Shown here piece after piece: positions 27,296 to 36,077 of a stretch of DNA of 64,000 bases (position 1 is the first letter of the stretch; each line of letters begins with the position of its first letter). The notes below the pieces were generated by a model. That model was not told the origin of the DNA. It saw only the letters and a program-made list of their open reading frames with translations, and did no database searches. The position numbers and the translations under genes were made by a program. The stretch is from Bacillota bacterium (GTDB lineage: Bacteria > Bacillota > Clostridia > DSM-8532), in NCBI GenBank assembly GCA_023415825.1, contig JAEZJF010000022.1:650478-714477 (forward strand), read 5' to 3'.

Positions 27296-28149
27296 AAAAG
27301 TCCAATGCTTTATGGGGTGCACTCCTTATATTTATAGGTCTTGTCTGGATACTTGATTCCACTCGGGTTGTAAGCATCGATATTTGGGGTTCCCTTACGT
27401 ATTTATGGCCGGTTTTTATAATAGCAGCCGGAATTACCTTCTTTTTGAAACGAGAATCCCATCTCCCGAGGGTTATATTATGGATTCTTGTATTTGCGCT
27501 GATCGGCGGATATGGTGTTTATCTGGGCTATAATGAAGAAAGCTCAACCGATCTCAATAAAACCTTTGTTATGCAATCCGGAACTCGGTCAGGGTCACTT
27601 CAGGTGAATATCGGAAGCGCGGATTTCGACATAGATTCAACAGACAAGGATCTGGCCGACATAAAAACCAATATAAAAGGTATTCGATTTGTATTTGACG
27701 AAGGAACAAACCCAAGGATAAAATACAGCGAAAAAGGACAGTTCAATGCAATAAGGGGAAGGCAAATCTTTGATGCTGGCCTTAATAATACCATTCCATG
27801 GGATGTAGAAATCAATTCAGGAGTGACCAACGGGAAATTTGATCTTTCAGATTTAATGCTGAAGATGTGCACTATCAATACAGGAAGCTGCGATTTGGAT
27901 ATCATAGCGGGCAGCAAGCTGACCGATGCGAGAATTGTCATTAATGGCGGAGCGGTGAATCTGAATTTGATGCTTCCCGATGATGTAGGACTGAAGATTT
28001 CTTCAAGCTCAGTGGTGGCAAAGGTCGATGGCTCGGTTAATATGATCAAGGATGGTCGTGTCTTATATTCCGACAATTTTGAATCAGCCCCTTATAAGCT
28101 TTATTTAGATGTCACCACAGCTTCAATGAATATCACAGTTAATCACTAA
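27292..28149 (+). CDS. LiaF/toastrack-like membrane protein
   Basis: A 285-residue protein: four short N-terminal membrane segments (NALWGALLIFIGLVWIL, SLTYLWPVFIIAAGITFF, VILWILVFALIGGYGVYL) and an extracytoplasmic beta-rich domain with repeated short strands (SLQVNIGSADFDIDS, GSCDLDIIAGS, GGAVNLNLMLPDDVGL), the pattern of LiaF/DUF4097-type toastrack domains. AGGAGG precedes the ATG that overlaps the PspC stop. PspC-LiaF pairs are associated with cell-envelope stress responses in Firmicutes; no two-component genes are adjacent here. The open frame continues upstream to 27205, but that part overlaps PspC and is not coding. Confidence 0.78.
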   Translation: MKKSNALWGALLIFIGLVWILDSTRVVSIDIWGSLTYLWPVFIIAAGITFFLKRESHLPRVILWILVFALIGGYGVYLGYNEESSTDLNKTFVMQSGTRSGSLQVNIGSADFDIDSTDKDLADIKTNIKGIRFVFDEGTNPRIKYSEKGQFNAIRGRQIFDAGLNNTIPWDVEINSGVTNGKFDLSDLMLKMCTINTGSCDLDIIAGSKLTDARIVINGGAVNLNLMLPDDVGLKISSSSVVAKVDGSVNMIKDGRVLYSDNFESAPYKLYLDVTTASMNITVNH

Positions 28150-28306
28150 TTTCGTCATATTTCCCTTATAATACAAGACGGAATATTGAAAAATCGCTTT
28201 TTATGCCCGTTTAAGCAACACTATTACAGGTAATAGTAAAACTTCTCTTGAAAAAAGTGGAATTGAACAATATAATTAACACAGAGAAACAGAGGGAGGT
28301 TTTAGT

Positions 28307-29107
28307 GTGAATAACAAAATTCGTGTTTTAGTTGCAGACGATAATGTTGCTTTTGGAATGATTATCTGTGAATTCCTGGAAAGCCAGGCAGACATCGAAG
28401 TGACAGCAAGGGTTGAAAATGGTGAAGACGCCATTGATATGATTGAGAAAACCAGTCCCGACATTGTCGTTCTGGACATTATCATGCCGAGACTGGATGG
28501 TCTGGGCGTGCTAACCCGGTACAAGAATGTCAGTCCTTCAGAAAAACCTATTTTTATTGTTCTTTCTGCTGTTGGTCAGGACACTATCACACAGCAAGCC
28601 CTTTCCCTTGGAGCTATTTACTATATCGTCAAACCCTTTGATTTGGGTGTCCTGGTTGAAAGAATTAGAGAACTGGTAAGAAGCCATAGCCCTACGGTTC
28701 TCAGAATGGAGCCCGCTGCCCCTCCACCCAGTGTAAAGCCAAGTCAGAGTGGTGACAATGTTCAGTTTAAGATTACTCAAATTATGAGAGATGTAGGTGT
28801 TCCAGCACACATTAAGGGTTACCAGTATATGCGGGATGCCATATTAATGGCCGTTAAGGATCGCGAAATCATAAGCGCAGTTACCAAACGGCTTTATCCC
28901 GAGCTTGCGAAAAACTATAAGACAACACCCAGTCGTGTTGAACGCGCAATCCGGCATGCTATTGAAGTTGCCTGGAACCGGGGAAGAGTCGATACCATCA
29001 ATGATCTCTTCGGCTATACCATCAATACCCGTAAGGGGAAGCCCACCAATTCCGAGTTCATCGCAATGGTGGCCGATACCCTGAGATTAAACGAAAAGGC
29101 AAATTGA
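28307..29107 (+). CDS. spo0A: Sporulation master regulator Spo0A
   Basis: Response regulator that triggers endospore formation. The receiver domain has the acidic pair Asp11-Asp12, the phospho-acceptor Asp57 (DIVVLDIIMPRLDG) and the conserved Lys in IVKPFD. The C-terminal DNA-binding domain contains HIKGYQYMRDAI and the recognition region TSRVERAIRHAIEVAWNRG, which is diagnostic of Spo0A. The start is GTG with AGGGAGG upstream. It is monocistronic, with a strong terminator downstream; the gene usually found upstream in Clostridia and Bacilli, spoIVB, is absent here and replaced by the PspC/LiaF pair. I saw no convincing 0A box or sigma-H promoter. Confidence 0.97.
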   Translation: MNNKIRVLVADDNVAFGMIICEFLESQADIEVTARVENGEDAIDMIEKTSPDIVVLDIIMPRLDGLGVLTRYKNVSPSEKPIFIVLSAVGQDTITQQALSLGAIYYIVKPFDLGVLVERIRELVRSHSPTVLRMEPAAPPPSVKPSQSGDNVQFKITQIMRDVGVPAHIKGYQYMRDAILMAVKDREIISAVTKRLYPELAKNYKTTPSRVERAIRHAIEVAWNRGRVDTINDLFGYTINTRKGKPTNSEFIAMVADTLRLNEKAN

Positions 29108-29132
29108 TGAGTTTGACGGATTTTTGAGCCAA

Positions 29133-29189
29133 TAACTCCTTCACTTTATTGGGTAAGTGTTAGATCGAGTAAAGTGAAGGAGTTTTTTA
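29133..29189 (+). terminator. Rho-independent terminator of spo0A
   Basis: A 15-bp perfect stem (AACTCCTTCACTTTA/TAAAGTGAAGGAGTT) with a 20-base loop is followed by TTTTT. Confidence 0.92.
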
Positions 29190-29237
29190 GCATCTACAGA
29201 TCCCGTATCTTACGTATATTCATGTTCATCAAGTGCC

Positions 29238-29891
29238 TTATTGCGTATTTATAAAGGATTTCTTTGACTTTGCCCAAATCTTGACGGTGTTCCGAAAAAA
29301 ATTGTCTGGACTCTCATAAACTCCAAGATCTCCAATAATTTCCTCTTTTTGAATATAGGTATCATTTTGATCCCAATAGATGGAAGGGTTCTTGAAGTCG
29401 TTTGTTGCAACACCATAGCCGCAAAAAGAACTGCTGCATTCACTGAATTTTTGCTGAAGCTTAGTCAAATAGGGAACATCCAGGATAAACCCTTCTAAAT
29501 TAAGCCACTTGTTATCATAGTACACCTCTACCCAGCTATGCAAAATTTCCTTGGGTGATAATTGATAAAAAAGTCCTCGTATTGCACCTTTTTGGAGCTT
29601 CTTATCAATGGTAAATCCGTGTATCCGGCAGGGTATTCCAACTGCTCTTAATAAAGCCATAAATAGAATGCCTTTTGTATTGCATTGTCCGTAACCATCT
29701 TTTATAACTTTCGAAGCTGAAATATTATCTGCCCTGTTGTACCCAAAAGCAATGGAATCTCGAACATAATTATAGATAGAAAGAACCTGGTTTTTTCTGT
29801 CAAGAGAGTCCCATTGGTTATCTGAAACTAATTTCTGTATGATAGGATTGTCATAATCCAGTAGTGGCGTTTTATTTAAATAGTTTTTCAT
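29238..29891 (-). CDS. Transglutaminase-like cysteine protein
   Basis: A 217-residue protein with the transglutaminase-like/papain-type core: catalytic Cys in DGYGQCNTKGILFMALLRA (Cys70), then GIPCRIHGFTI, and the His in ILHSWVEVYYDNKWLNLEG (His118). The third catalytic acid is replaced by the N-L-E context, which some bacterial members share. No signal peptide is seen, so it is probably cytoplasmic. The start is the ATG at 29891 with AGGAGGTG ideally spaced; the longer frame to 29921 overlaps that site. It is AT-richer than the preceding housekeeping genes and stands alone. The function may be peptidase, amidase or crosslinking. Confidence 0.8.
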   Translation of the reverse strand: MKNYLNKTPLLDYDNPIIQKLVSDNQWDSLDRKNQVLSIYNYVRDSIAFGYNRADNISASKVIKDGYGQCNTKGILFMALLRAVGIPCRIHGFTIDKKLQKGAIRGLFYQLSPKEILHSWVEVYYDNKWLNLEGFILDVPYLTKLQQKFSECSSSFCGYGVATNDFKNPSIYWDQNDTYIQKEEIIGDLGVYESPDNFFRNTVKIWAKSKKSFINTQ

Positions 29892-30145
29892 CAATAAGCA
29901 CCTCCTGCAATAATCATACAATTATTGATAATGAGATACTTTCAAAAAAACGCTGTCTTTGCGGCAATTTTGCCCTTGCATTGTGGAAGCTTAAAAGAGA
30001 AATAATGGATTGATTATTGTTGTGATACTTATATAAGATATTGAGTACATTCTTTTTGCAATGTATTATATATTAAGATTATTTATTTAATCCTACATTG
30101 AGATATATCCCAATTAGTCAGGAATACGTTGAATGCGAGGTCATG

Positions 30146-31651
30146 ATGGCAACCACTTACGAAAGATATGTGAAAATGAATATTGACGGCTCCCGTATTG
30201 GCTTGGAACGTGGCGAGACCGAAAGCAACTACTTCTGCACGCCCAAGGGTGCGAAAGTGATTGGATGGGCCGGTTCGGATGGTATCCACTATTGCTTCGT
30301 GCGTGGCTTTGGCGAGATGGTATTTGCCGTCAGCCCGATGAATACGCCGAGAAACTATGTGCATCCGGTGGCGAGAGATTTTATGGACTTCCTGCGACTC
30401 CTGCTGGCTTGCGGCGATGCTGCGGCACTGGATCAGGTATATTGTTGGGATCAGGCGCAGTTTGATGCCTTCCTGCTGGACAATCCTCTTACCGCTGAAC
30501 AGCAGGCTGTGCTGAATGCCATTAGGGAGAAGCTTCTGCTCACGCCTATGGAGCAGCCTTTTGCTTATATCAAAGAGTTGCAGGCCGAGTTTGATTACAG
30601 CCGCATTAAATATACGGAAGACTACTATGAGTTGGTTTCTGTCGAACCGAAGATACCCGAATGGAAGGTTCACTTTGAAGGCAACTTCTGGGGGCATCAT
30701 GGCCGAGAAAGAGCCGGTAAGGAAATTTCTCTCGATAAGAAGTTTGTCTGGGACGATGAAGTCTGGCAAATCCCAGCGATTTATACCTGCAGTAAAGGTT
30801 TGGTCATAGACTTTTGCAAACAGGTTTCATCTGAGCGCATCCATTCCTTTATAGACAAGTGGACTCTCTCTATTGAGAACGATGGAACCGGGTTTACCGA
30901 TGAACAGAAGCAGCAGATCGACACAGAAAATCCGCTTACCATCAATATAAATCCGGAAGTTGTGTTGAATGGAACTATCCATTCAAGCTCTCATGGATGC
31001 AGCGTGTCGTGGAATCCCTGCGTCTTGGAAGGCAATGGCCTTGAGGCCAAAAGCGTGACCCAGCATTACAACCTTAACCCTGCCTATGGTTGGATAATCT
31101 GGCGCGCTGCTTTTCCTTGGAAGAAAAAACGCAAACCGCAGATCACGACACTTAGCGTAACAATGATGCAGGAGCCTGTCGCTATGTCAGGACCCCACTT
31201 CCATGTATCAGCGCCCGGTGAACGTATTAAGTTTACACACCCGACCACCGGCGTAGAGCATACACTTACGGTACAGGTATATGAGCGGCAGGAAATGTCC
31301 CGTGAGCATTTATGCAGCCAAAATCAGGAGTTCCCGACGCATTATACTGTGATGAACTATACGCTCTCGCCAGATCTGCCTGGCGGTGCATTCACCGTCA
31401 CTGATTGCATTCGTTCCGACCAGCCTCGGCAGAAGCGCACCAATCCCCATGAACCGCAGACCTTCAGCAGTGGTTGCATCGGCATCATTGGCGGCGCAGA
31501 TGGTCCGACTGCTATCATTTTCGGCGGCAGCGGTAAATGCAAGCCCCATGTATCTTGCTCCTCGCTGCACTTTGAACCGGTGGATGATGTGGAGTGGTAT
31601 ATGGTGTTTCATGAAAAAAGACGCGAAGATACCACAGTGGTGCTGATATAA
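30146..31651 (+). CDS. Uncharacterised protein with an IIGGADGPT motif
   Basis: About 500 residues, not recognised as a named family. No signal peptide or membrane segment is visible, and it is rich in aromatic residues and in Cys. Its oddest part is CIGIIGGADGPTAIIFGG near residue 450: IGIIGGADGPTAI is the glycine-rich signature of the membrane beta subunit of sodium-pumping decarboxylases (OadB family), but nothing else in this protein resembles that integral membrane protein. Base composition is richer in GC than the AT-rich flanks (29.9-30.1 kb), hinting at transfer. GAGG is five bases before the ATG at 30146; a frame extension to 30098 is possible. Function unknown. Confidence 0.75.
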   Translation: MATTYERYVKMNIDGSRIGLERGETESNYFCTPKGAKVIGWAGSDGIHYCFVRGFGEMVFAVSPMNTPRNYVHPVARDFMDFLRLLLACGDAAALDQVYCWDQAQFDAFLLDNPLTAEQQAVLNAIREKLLLTPMEQPFAYIKELQAEFDYSRIKYTEDYYELVSVEPKIPEWKVHFEGNFWGHHGRERAGKEISLDKKFVWDDEVWQIPAIYTCSKGLVIDFCKQVSSERIHSFIDKWTLSIENDGTGFTDEQKQQIDTENPLTININPEVVLNGTIHSSSHGCSVSWNPCVLEGNGLEAKSVTQHYNLNPAYGWIIWRAAFPWKKKRKPQITTLSVTMMQEPVAMSGPHFHVSAPGERIKFTHPTTGVEHTLTVQVYERQEMSREHLCSQNQEFPTHYTVMNYTLSPDLPGGAFTVTDCIRSDQPRQKRTNPHEPQTFSSGCIGIIGGADGPTAIIFGGSGKCKPHVSCSSLHFEPVDDVEWYMVFHEKRREDTTVVLI

Positions 31652-31767
31652 ACCGGAGACTCAACGTTCTTTCATCGCTCATGTTGCTATGGTATACTTG
31701 TAGTAAGGTAAACGCAGCTCTGTTTACGGGTTTCACACACTCTATTAAGGAAGGTTATCAGGTCGCT

Positions 31768-32799
31768 TTGGAATACGCAGAAAGCTTAAATCAATGGTTT
31801 TTACAATATCAAAGGAAGATGCCCTGGCGTCTGACTCATGATCCTTACTGTATATGGGTTTCCGAAATTATGCTTCAGCAGACACAGGTGGAAACGGTTA
31901 TTCCCTATTATGAGCGTTTCATGGAAAGGTTTCCGACGCTTCAGGCTCTGGCTGAAGCCGATCTTGAGGAAGTTTTTTATTTTTGGAAGGGGCTTGGCTA
32001 CTACCGTCGGGCTGAAAACATTCATAAAGGTGCCAGGATGATTGTTGACGAGCTTGGAGGATGCTTTCCGGAAACAAGGGAAAGCCTGGCTGAAATTCCT
32101 GGCATAGGACCTTATACAATCGGAGCTATTTCGAGTATAGCCTACAATCTCCCTGTACCAGCGGTTGATGGTAATGTCATGCGGATTTTATCCCGCCAGT
32201 TTGCGCTGTCCGAGGATATCAGCAAGCCCAAAGCAAGAAAAACCTTTGAAGCTCTTGTGCTTCAGCTTATGAAAGGGGAGCCCCGTATATTTAATCAAGC
32301 CATGATGGAGCTGGGGGCTTTGATCTGTTTGCCAAAGAGCCCGAAGTGTGAGATATGCCCGCAAAAATATCTATGCAAGGCCTTCGCGCAAGGTGAGGCG
32401 GAAGCTTACCCTGTAAAAAGTAAAAAGCCTAGACCTCTTGAAGAAGAATATGCTGCCCTGATAATTCAGAAGGATAATTCCTATCTTTTGGAGAAGAGAC
32501 CGGCCCATGGACTTTTAGCGAACCTTTGGGGACTCCCCATCATAGAGGCCAGCGCTTTGTCCGGGGAATTAGGAGAATTCGAAGCACTGGAGCCGGTCAG
32601 TCATGTTTTTACACATCGCAAGTGGTTGCTGAGGCCTTTTAAGATAAGGTATTCCGCTCATACAGAAGCTTTATTGGGGAAATATAGTAAATCGTGCAAT
32701 CATCAATTCTTTACATTGGAATCCTTAAAAGAGTTGCCCATTGCCACTGCTTTTCAAAAAGTTATTGATCAATTAAGCTATGATATAGACAAGACATGA
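31768..32799 (+). CDS. mutY: Adenine DNA glycosylase MutY
   Basis: Removes adenine mispaired with 8-oxoguanine. The N-terminal domain has PWRLTHDPYCIWVSEIMLQQTQV, the helix-hairpin-helix with catalytic Asp region (EIPGIGPYTIGAISSIAY... VDGNVMRIL), and the four cysteines of the 4Fe-4S cluster (C-x6-C-x2-C-x5-C within CLPKSPKCEICPQKYLC). The C-terminal NUDIX-like domain for 8-oxoG recognition follows (LLANLWGLPIIE, HVFTHRKW). A TTG at 31768 with AGG five bases upstream is taken as start; an in-frame ATG at 31681 would add 29 unlike residues. Single gene. Confidence 0.95.
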   Translation: MEYAESLNQWFLQYQRKMPWRLTHDPYCIWVSEIMLQQTQVETVIPYYERFMERFPTLQALAEADLEEVFYFWKGLGYYRRAENIHKGARMIVDELGGCFPETRESLAEIPGIGPYTIGAISSIAYNLPVPAVDGNVMRILSRQFALSEDISKPKARKTFEALVLQLMKGEPRIFNQAMMELGALICLPKSPKCEICPQKYLCKAFAQGEAEAYPVKSKKPRPLEEEYAALIIQKDNSYLLEKRPAHGLLANLWGLPIIEASALSGELGEFEALEPVSHVFTHRKWLLRPFKIRYSAHTEALLGKYSKSCNHQFFTLESLKELPIATAFQKVIDQLSYDIDKT

Positions 32800-32848
32800 C
32801 GATATATAAATTCAATGGGAAAGTTGTAAAAAAATATTGAAGTCTCGC

Positions 32849-32877
32849 TTGTATTATTGTGCATGTCGTGATATACT
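32849..32877 (+). promoter_or_regulatory. Sigma-A promoter of the zinc-ribbon/RGG gene
   Basis: TTGTAT and TATACT are separated by 17 bases, giving a 5' UTR of about 115 bases ahead of the zinc-ribbon gene. Confidence 0.65.
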
Positions 32878-32996
32878 AATTCGGTAAGTCAGTCTATACG
32901 GATGGATTCAATCTTTTTGAAATCAACTCTCTTAAATTATTTGGAGTGAGAAGTAAAGAAGACCTGATCCAAATTTTTTAAGGAGGTATAGGACTA

Positions 32997-33194
32997 ATGG
33001 CAGACAAAGTATTATCTTGTAAGGATTGCAACGCAGAATTCGTATTCACAGAAGGCGAACAGGCTTTCTATAAGGAAAAGGGATTCGAAAACGAACCACA
33101 AAGATGTCCTGACTGCAGAAGAGCTAAGAAGCAGGAGAGGAACAATAACAGAGGCGGCAATAGAGGCGGCTTCGGTGGCGGAAATCGTTGGTAA
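32997..33194 (+). CDS. Zinc-ribbon protein with RGG tail
   Basis: A 65-residue protein. Two CxxC pairs (CKDC at about 8-11, CPDC at about 37-40) form a zinc ribbon with the family spacer EFVFTEGEQAFYKEKGF; the C-terminus is NNRGGNRGGFGGGNRW, an RGG-type nucleic-acid-binding tail. Related zinc-ribbon proteins are common and abundant in Clostridia, without a settled function. A perfect AAGGAGG site and a strong promoter and terminator suggest high expression. Its long 5' UTR could be regulatory, as for cold-shock-type transcripts, but that is inference. Confidence 0.88.
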   Translation: MADKVLSCKDCNAEFVFTEGEQAFYKEKGFENEPQRCPDCRRAKKQERNNNRGGNRGGFGGGNRW

Positions 33195-33244
33195 TTAAGG
33201 CGCGTGCCTATGGGCATGTAGCACAAGACTGACCCGAAGATAGA

Positions 33245-33310
33245 GTGCGATCACAGATCGCACAACATCAACCCGTAAATCAAAAGGAGAGCAAATGCTC
33301 TCCTTTTTTT
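33245..33310 (+). terminator. Hairpin plus Rho-independent terminator
   Basis: A first hairpin GTGCGAT/ATCGCAC (33245-33263) is followed by the terminator proper: AAAGGAGAGC/GCTCTCCTTT stem with an AAAT loop (33282-33302) and a run of T. Confidence 0.9.
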
Positions 33311-33472
33311 ATCCCCTTTTTTTAGAGGTGCTGGTCTTTAGAGCCTTATCTTTTTTAAAGGATTGACAATAATTTGTTGAAAGGTATCTTTTCGTCACTG
33401 GTCTTGAAGGATAGTGGCAAATTTCATCAATCTGAATACACTGTACTAGGAGCTTGTACAAAGGAGTATATT

Positions 33473-33598
33473 ATGTGCGATGATAATCGGGACTGCCGGA
33501 GGGATAGGTGCTGTTGCAGAAGGCGGCGCAGATGCTGTTGTAGGAGAAGATGCCATGAATGCTGCAGGATATGTTGCTGCTGTGGCAGGCCTTTTTAG
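33473..33598 (+). CDS. 41-residue Cys/Arg-rich microprotein
   Basis: A very unusual peptide: 15 cysteines and 14 arginines among 41 residues, arranged in blocks such as DRCCCRRRRRCCCRRRCHE and a CCCC near the C-terminus. The ATG at 33473 has AAAGGAG six bases upstream, and a terminator hairpin follows at 33669, so it looks like a real monocistronic gene. The frame is open further upstream but without a ribosome site. It matches no family I know; composition suggests a metal-binding or disulfide-crosslinked, polyanion-binding peptide, perhaps a spore-structure component. It could still be a non-coding stretch with a fortuitous ribosome site. Confidence 0.6.
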   Translation: MCDDNRDCRRDRCCCRRRRRCCCRRRCHECCRICCCCGRPF

Positions 33599-33668
33599 TC
33601 AACAGCCCAGCTAAGGCGAGCCCATGCCTTTAGTTATAGACGGTTCCTATTGATTTTATTTGCCGACA

Positions 33669-33700
33669 CGGGGTTCGAAAATATTTCGGCCCCTTTTTTT
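33669..33700 (+). terminator. Rho-independent terminator
   Basis: The stem GGGGTTCGAAA/TTTCGGCCCC (with one bulge) is followed by seven T; it lies about 70 bases after the Cys/Arg microprotein. Confidence 0.8.
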
Positions 33701-33758
33701 ATACGAAACATGAGTTTTCGGGCATACTATGAACGAATGTTATCGGAGGTTGAAAACT

Positions 33759-35051
33759 TTGTTTACCGATTTGCTTGTTCTGATCTTGCTTATACTGCTA
33801 AATGCATTTTTTGCTGCTTCTGAGATGGCCCTCGTTTCCTTGAATGACAACAAGGTAAGAATGATGGCGGAAGAAGGAGATGAAAAGGCGCTGCTAATAT
33901 TGGGTCTTCTTAAAGAGCCCAGTGCTTTTCTGGCAACCATTCAAATCGGGATTACTTTGGCGGGTTTTCTCGCCAGCGCCTTCGCATCCGAGAGCTTTGC
34001 AGATCCTTTGGTTAAGCTTCTGCTTCTTTCTGGTGTCAATCTGCCTGAAGCCTGGCTTAAAACCGGAGCAGTTTTTGTCGTCACTCTTGTATTGTCTTAT
34101 TTTACATTGGTATTGGGTGAGCTAGTTCCAAAACGCATTGCCATGAGAAAATCAGAATCTATTTCAATGAAGGTAGCATCAAGCTTAAGATTCCTCTCTC
34201 GAGCAACATCTCCCTTTGTTAAGCTCCTGACGCATTCTACAAATTTTGTGGTGCGACGCCTTGGTGTCGATCCATTGGACCGGCAAGAAGATATAACCGA
34301 AGAAGAGATACGTATGATGGTAGATGTGGGAGAGGAGCGAGGAACTATCCAAAGAAGTGAAAAGGATATGATCAACAACATTTTTGAGTTCGATGATATG
34401 GTGGTGTCGGAAATTATGACCCACAGGACGGAAATCACAGGCATTCCATGTGATGCGGGTTTTAGTGAGGCCCTGCAGGTTATACAAAAAGAACACTATT
34501 CTCGCATTCCTGTTTATGATGAAAGTATTGACGATATAGTAGGAATTCTTCATGTCAAGGACCTGGTCATAGTTTTTGAAGATAATCCCAAAGAGTTTAA
34601 AGTACAGGACATCATGCGGGAGCCTTATTTTGTTCCTGTTTCAAAAAGAACAAACGAGCTGTTCAAGGAGCTCAAGCTTACAAAGACACATATGGCGGTG
34701 GTCATAGATGAATATGGCGGTACCGCTGGTATTATTACTCTTGAGGATCTCATTGAAGAAATTGTAGGAAACATCTCGGATGAGTATGACGATGAGGAAA
34801 AAGAAATTGAAAAACTCGATGAGAGTACCTACATCATTGATGGTTCTGCTGAGCTGGAAGAGGTAGAAGAAGTTCTCGGTACTGAGCTTAAAATAGATAG
34901 ATATGAAACAATGAGCGGGTTCATCATCGGCCAATTGGGAAGAATACCCAAAAAAGATGAAAACCCTGTTATCGAGTACAAAAACCTCGTTTTTAAGGTT
35001 ATGGAGGTCGAAGAAAAGAGAATCTCTAGGGTGAAGGTCTGCAAATCATAA
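33759..35051 (+). CDS. HlyC/CorC-family CNNM/CBS membrane protein
   Basis: A hemolysin-like/CorC family protein: DUF21/CNNM membrane domain (about 1-180; LVLGELVPKRIAM is its signature), two CBS motifs (VSEIMTHRTEITGI to about 330), and a C-terminal CorC_HlyC domain (about 340-430). The family mediates or regulates Mg2+ or other cation efflux at the inner membrane. The TTG at 33759 with GGAGG nine bases upstream is chosen; the earlier ATG at 33729 precedes that ribosome site. A paralogue of the same architecture lies at 40381-41700. Confidence 0.9.
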   Translation: MFTDLLVLILLILLNAFFAASEMALVSLNDNKVRMMAEEGDEKALLILGLLKEPSAFLATIQIGITLAGFLASAFASESFADPLVKLLLLSGVNLPEAWLKTGAVFVVTLVLSYFTLVLGELVPKRIAMRKSESISMKVASSLRFLSRATSPFVKLLTHSTNFVVRRLGVDPLDRQEDITEEEIRMMVDVGEERGTIQRSEKDMINNIFEFDDMVVSEIMTHRTEITGIPCDAGFSEALQVIQKEHYSRIPVYDESIDDIVGILHVKDLVIVFEDNPKEFKVQDIMREPYFVPVSKRTNELFKELKLTKTHMAVVIDEYGGTAGIITLEDLIEEIVGNISDEYDDEEKEIEKLDESTYIIDGSAELEEVEEVLGTELKIDRYETMSGFIIGQLGRIPKKDENPVIEYKNLVFKVMEVEEKRISRVKVCKS

Positions 35052-35171
35052 AAACATTTTTTTTCAATTCTTTATCTTTCGCTTGATTTCCGCTTTTATT
35101 TTTAGATTTCTTGGTGCATAATAGAATACAAGATGCAAATGCGAATTATTCCTATATACAGCGGAGGATTG

Positions 35172-36077
35172 TTGAAAAGAATGAAATCCAGAAAAATTCT
35201 TATAATGATAATGGCCGTCAGCCTAGCTTTATCTGCCTGCGGATTCGGCCGTGGGACAGGTTTGGAGGATAAGGGGGAGAAGCTAATTGTAACTTCCTTT
35301 TATCCGCTATATGTATTTACCCGAAATATTGCCATGGATGTCCCAGGGGTAAAGGTTGTTAATATGACCGAGCCTCAGACGGGTTGTCTCCATGACTATC
35401 AGCTGGTACCCTCAGATTTGAAGACCCTTGAAAAGGCAAAAATCTTTGTTATCAATGGAGCGGGTATGGAAGCCTTTCTGGATAAAGTGATAAGCCAGCT
35501 TCCAGACCTTGTTTTGGTAGAAGGAGCCAAGGATGTACCGCTTCTTAAGGACGAAAACGGGGAAGAAAATCCCCATGTCTGGGTAGGCCTATCCGGAGCA
35601 ATTCAGGAGGTTCAGAATATCACTGATGGCTTGGTACAGGCTGATCCGGGCAATGAAGCCGCATATAGAAAAAACAGCGAGGCTTATATCAAAAGGCTTG
35701 AGGCCTTGAAAGCCAAAATGGAGGATGCCTTAAAGGATTTAAAAACCCGGGATATTGTCACTTTTCATGAAGCCTTTCCCTATTTCGCGCAGGAATTCGG
35801 TTTAAACATTGTATCGGTGGTGGAGCGGGAGCCGGGCTCAGAACCCAGCGCAGGAGAGCTGGCAGATACCATTAATGCAATAAAGAATTTGGGTGTCAAG
35901 GTGCTTTTCGTAGAGCCTCAGTATTCGCCAAAGGCAGCAGAATCCATTGCAAACCAGACCGGTGCCAGGATATATACTTTGGACCCGGTGGTCACAGGGC
36001 CTAAAGATGCATCCCCGGACAGCTTTGAAAAAACCATGGAAGAAAATTTAAAAGTATTGATAGAGGCGCTGAAATGA
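35172..36077 (+). CDS. znuA: Metal ABC transporter substrate-binding lipoprotein (ZnuA-like)
   Basis: A cluster 9 (TroA/ZnuA) metal-binding lipoprotein. The lipobox is ALSAC after a basic N-terminus. Metal ligands of the family are visible: His in CLHDYQLVPSD, His in NPHVWVG, His in FHEAFPYFA, and the acidic partner in the FVEPQYSPKAA region. The acidic-His loop typical of zinc carriers is weak, so Zn2+ or Mn2+ cannot be separated by sequence alone; the Fur-family regulator at the operon end and the znuABC order favour zinc. The TTG at 35172 with GGAGG upstream is chosen; the ATG at 35181 is also possible. Its stop overlaps the ATPase start. Confidence 0.9.
   Translation: MKRMKSRKILIMIMAVSLALSACGFGRGTGLEDKGEKLIVTSFYPLYVFTRNIAMDVPGVKVVNMTEPQTGCLHDYQLVPSDLKTLEKAKIFVINGAGMEAFLDKVISQLPDLVLVEGAKDVPLLKDENGEENPHVWVGLSGAIQEVQNITDGLVQADPGNEAAYRKNSEAYIKRLEALKAKMEDALKDLKTRDIVTFHEAFPYFAQEFGLNIVSVVEREPGSEPSAGELADTINAIKNLGVKVLFVEPQYSPKAAESIANQTGARIYTLDPVVTGPKDASPDSFEKTMEENLKVLIEALK

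Noticed and set aside
31440..31560. A decarboxylase beta subunit
   Set aside because: Only the IIGGADGPT motif matches; the protein lacks the membrane helices of that family.
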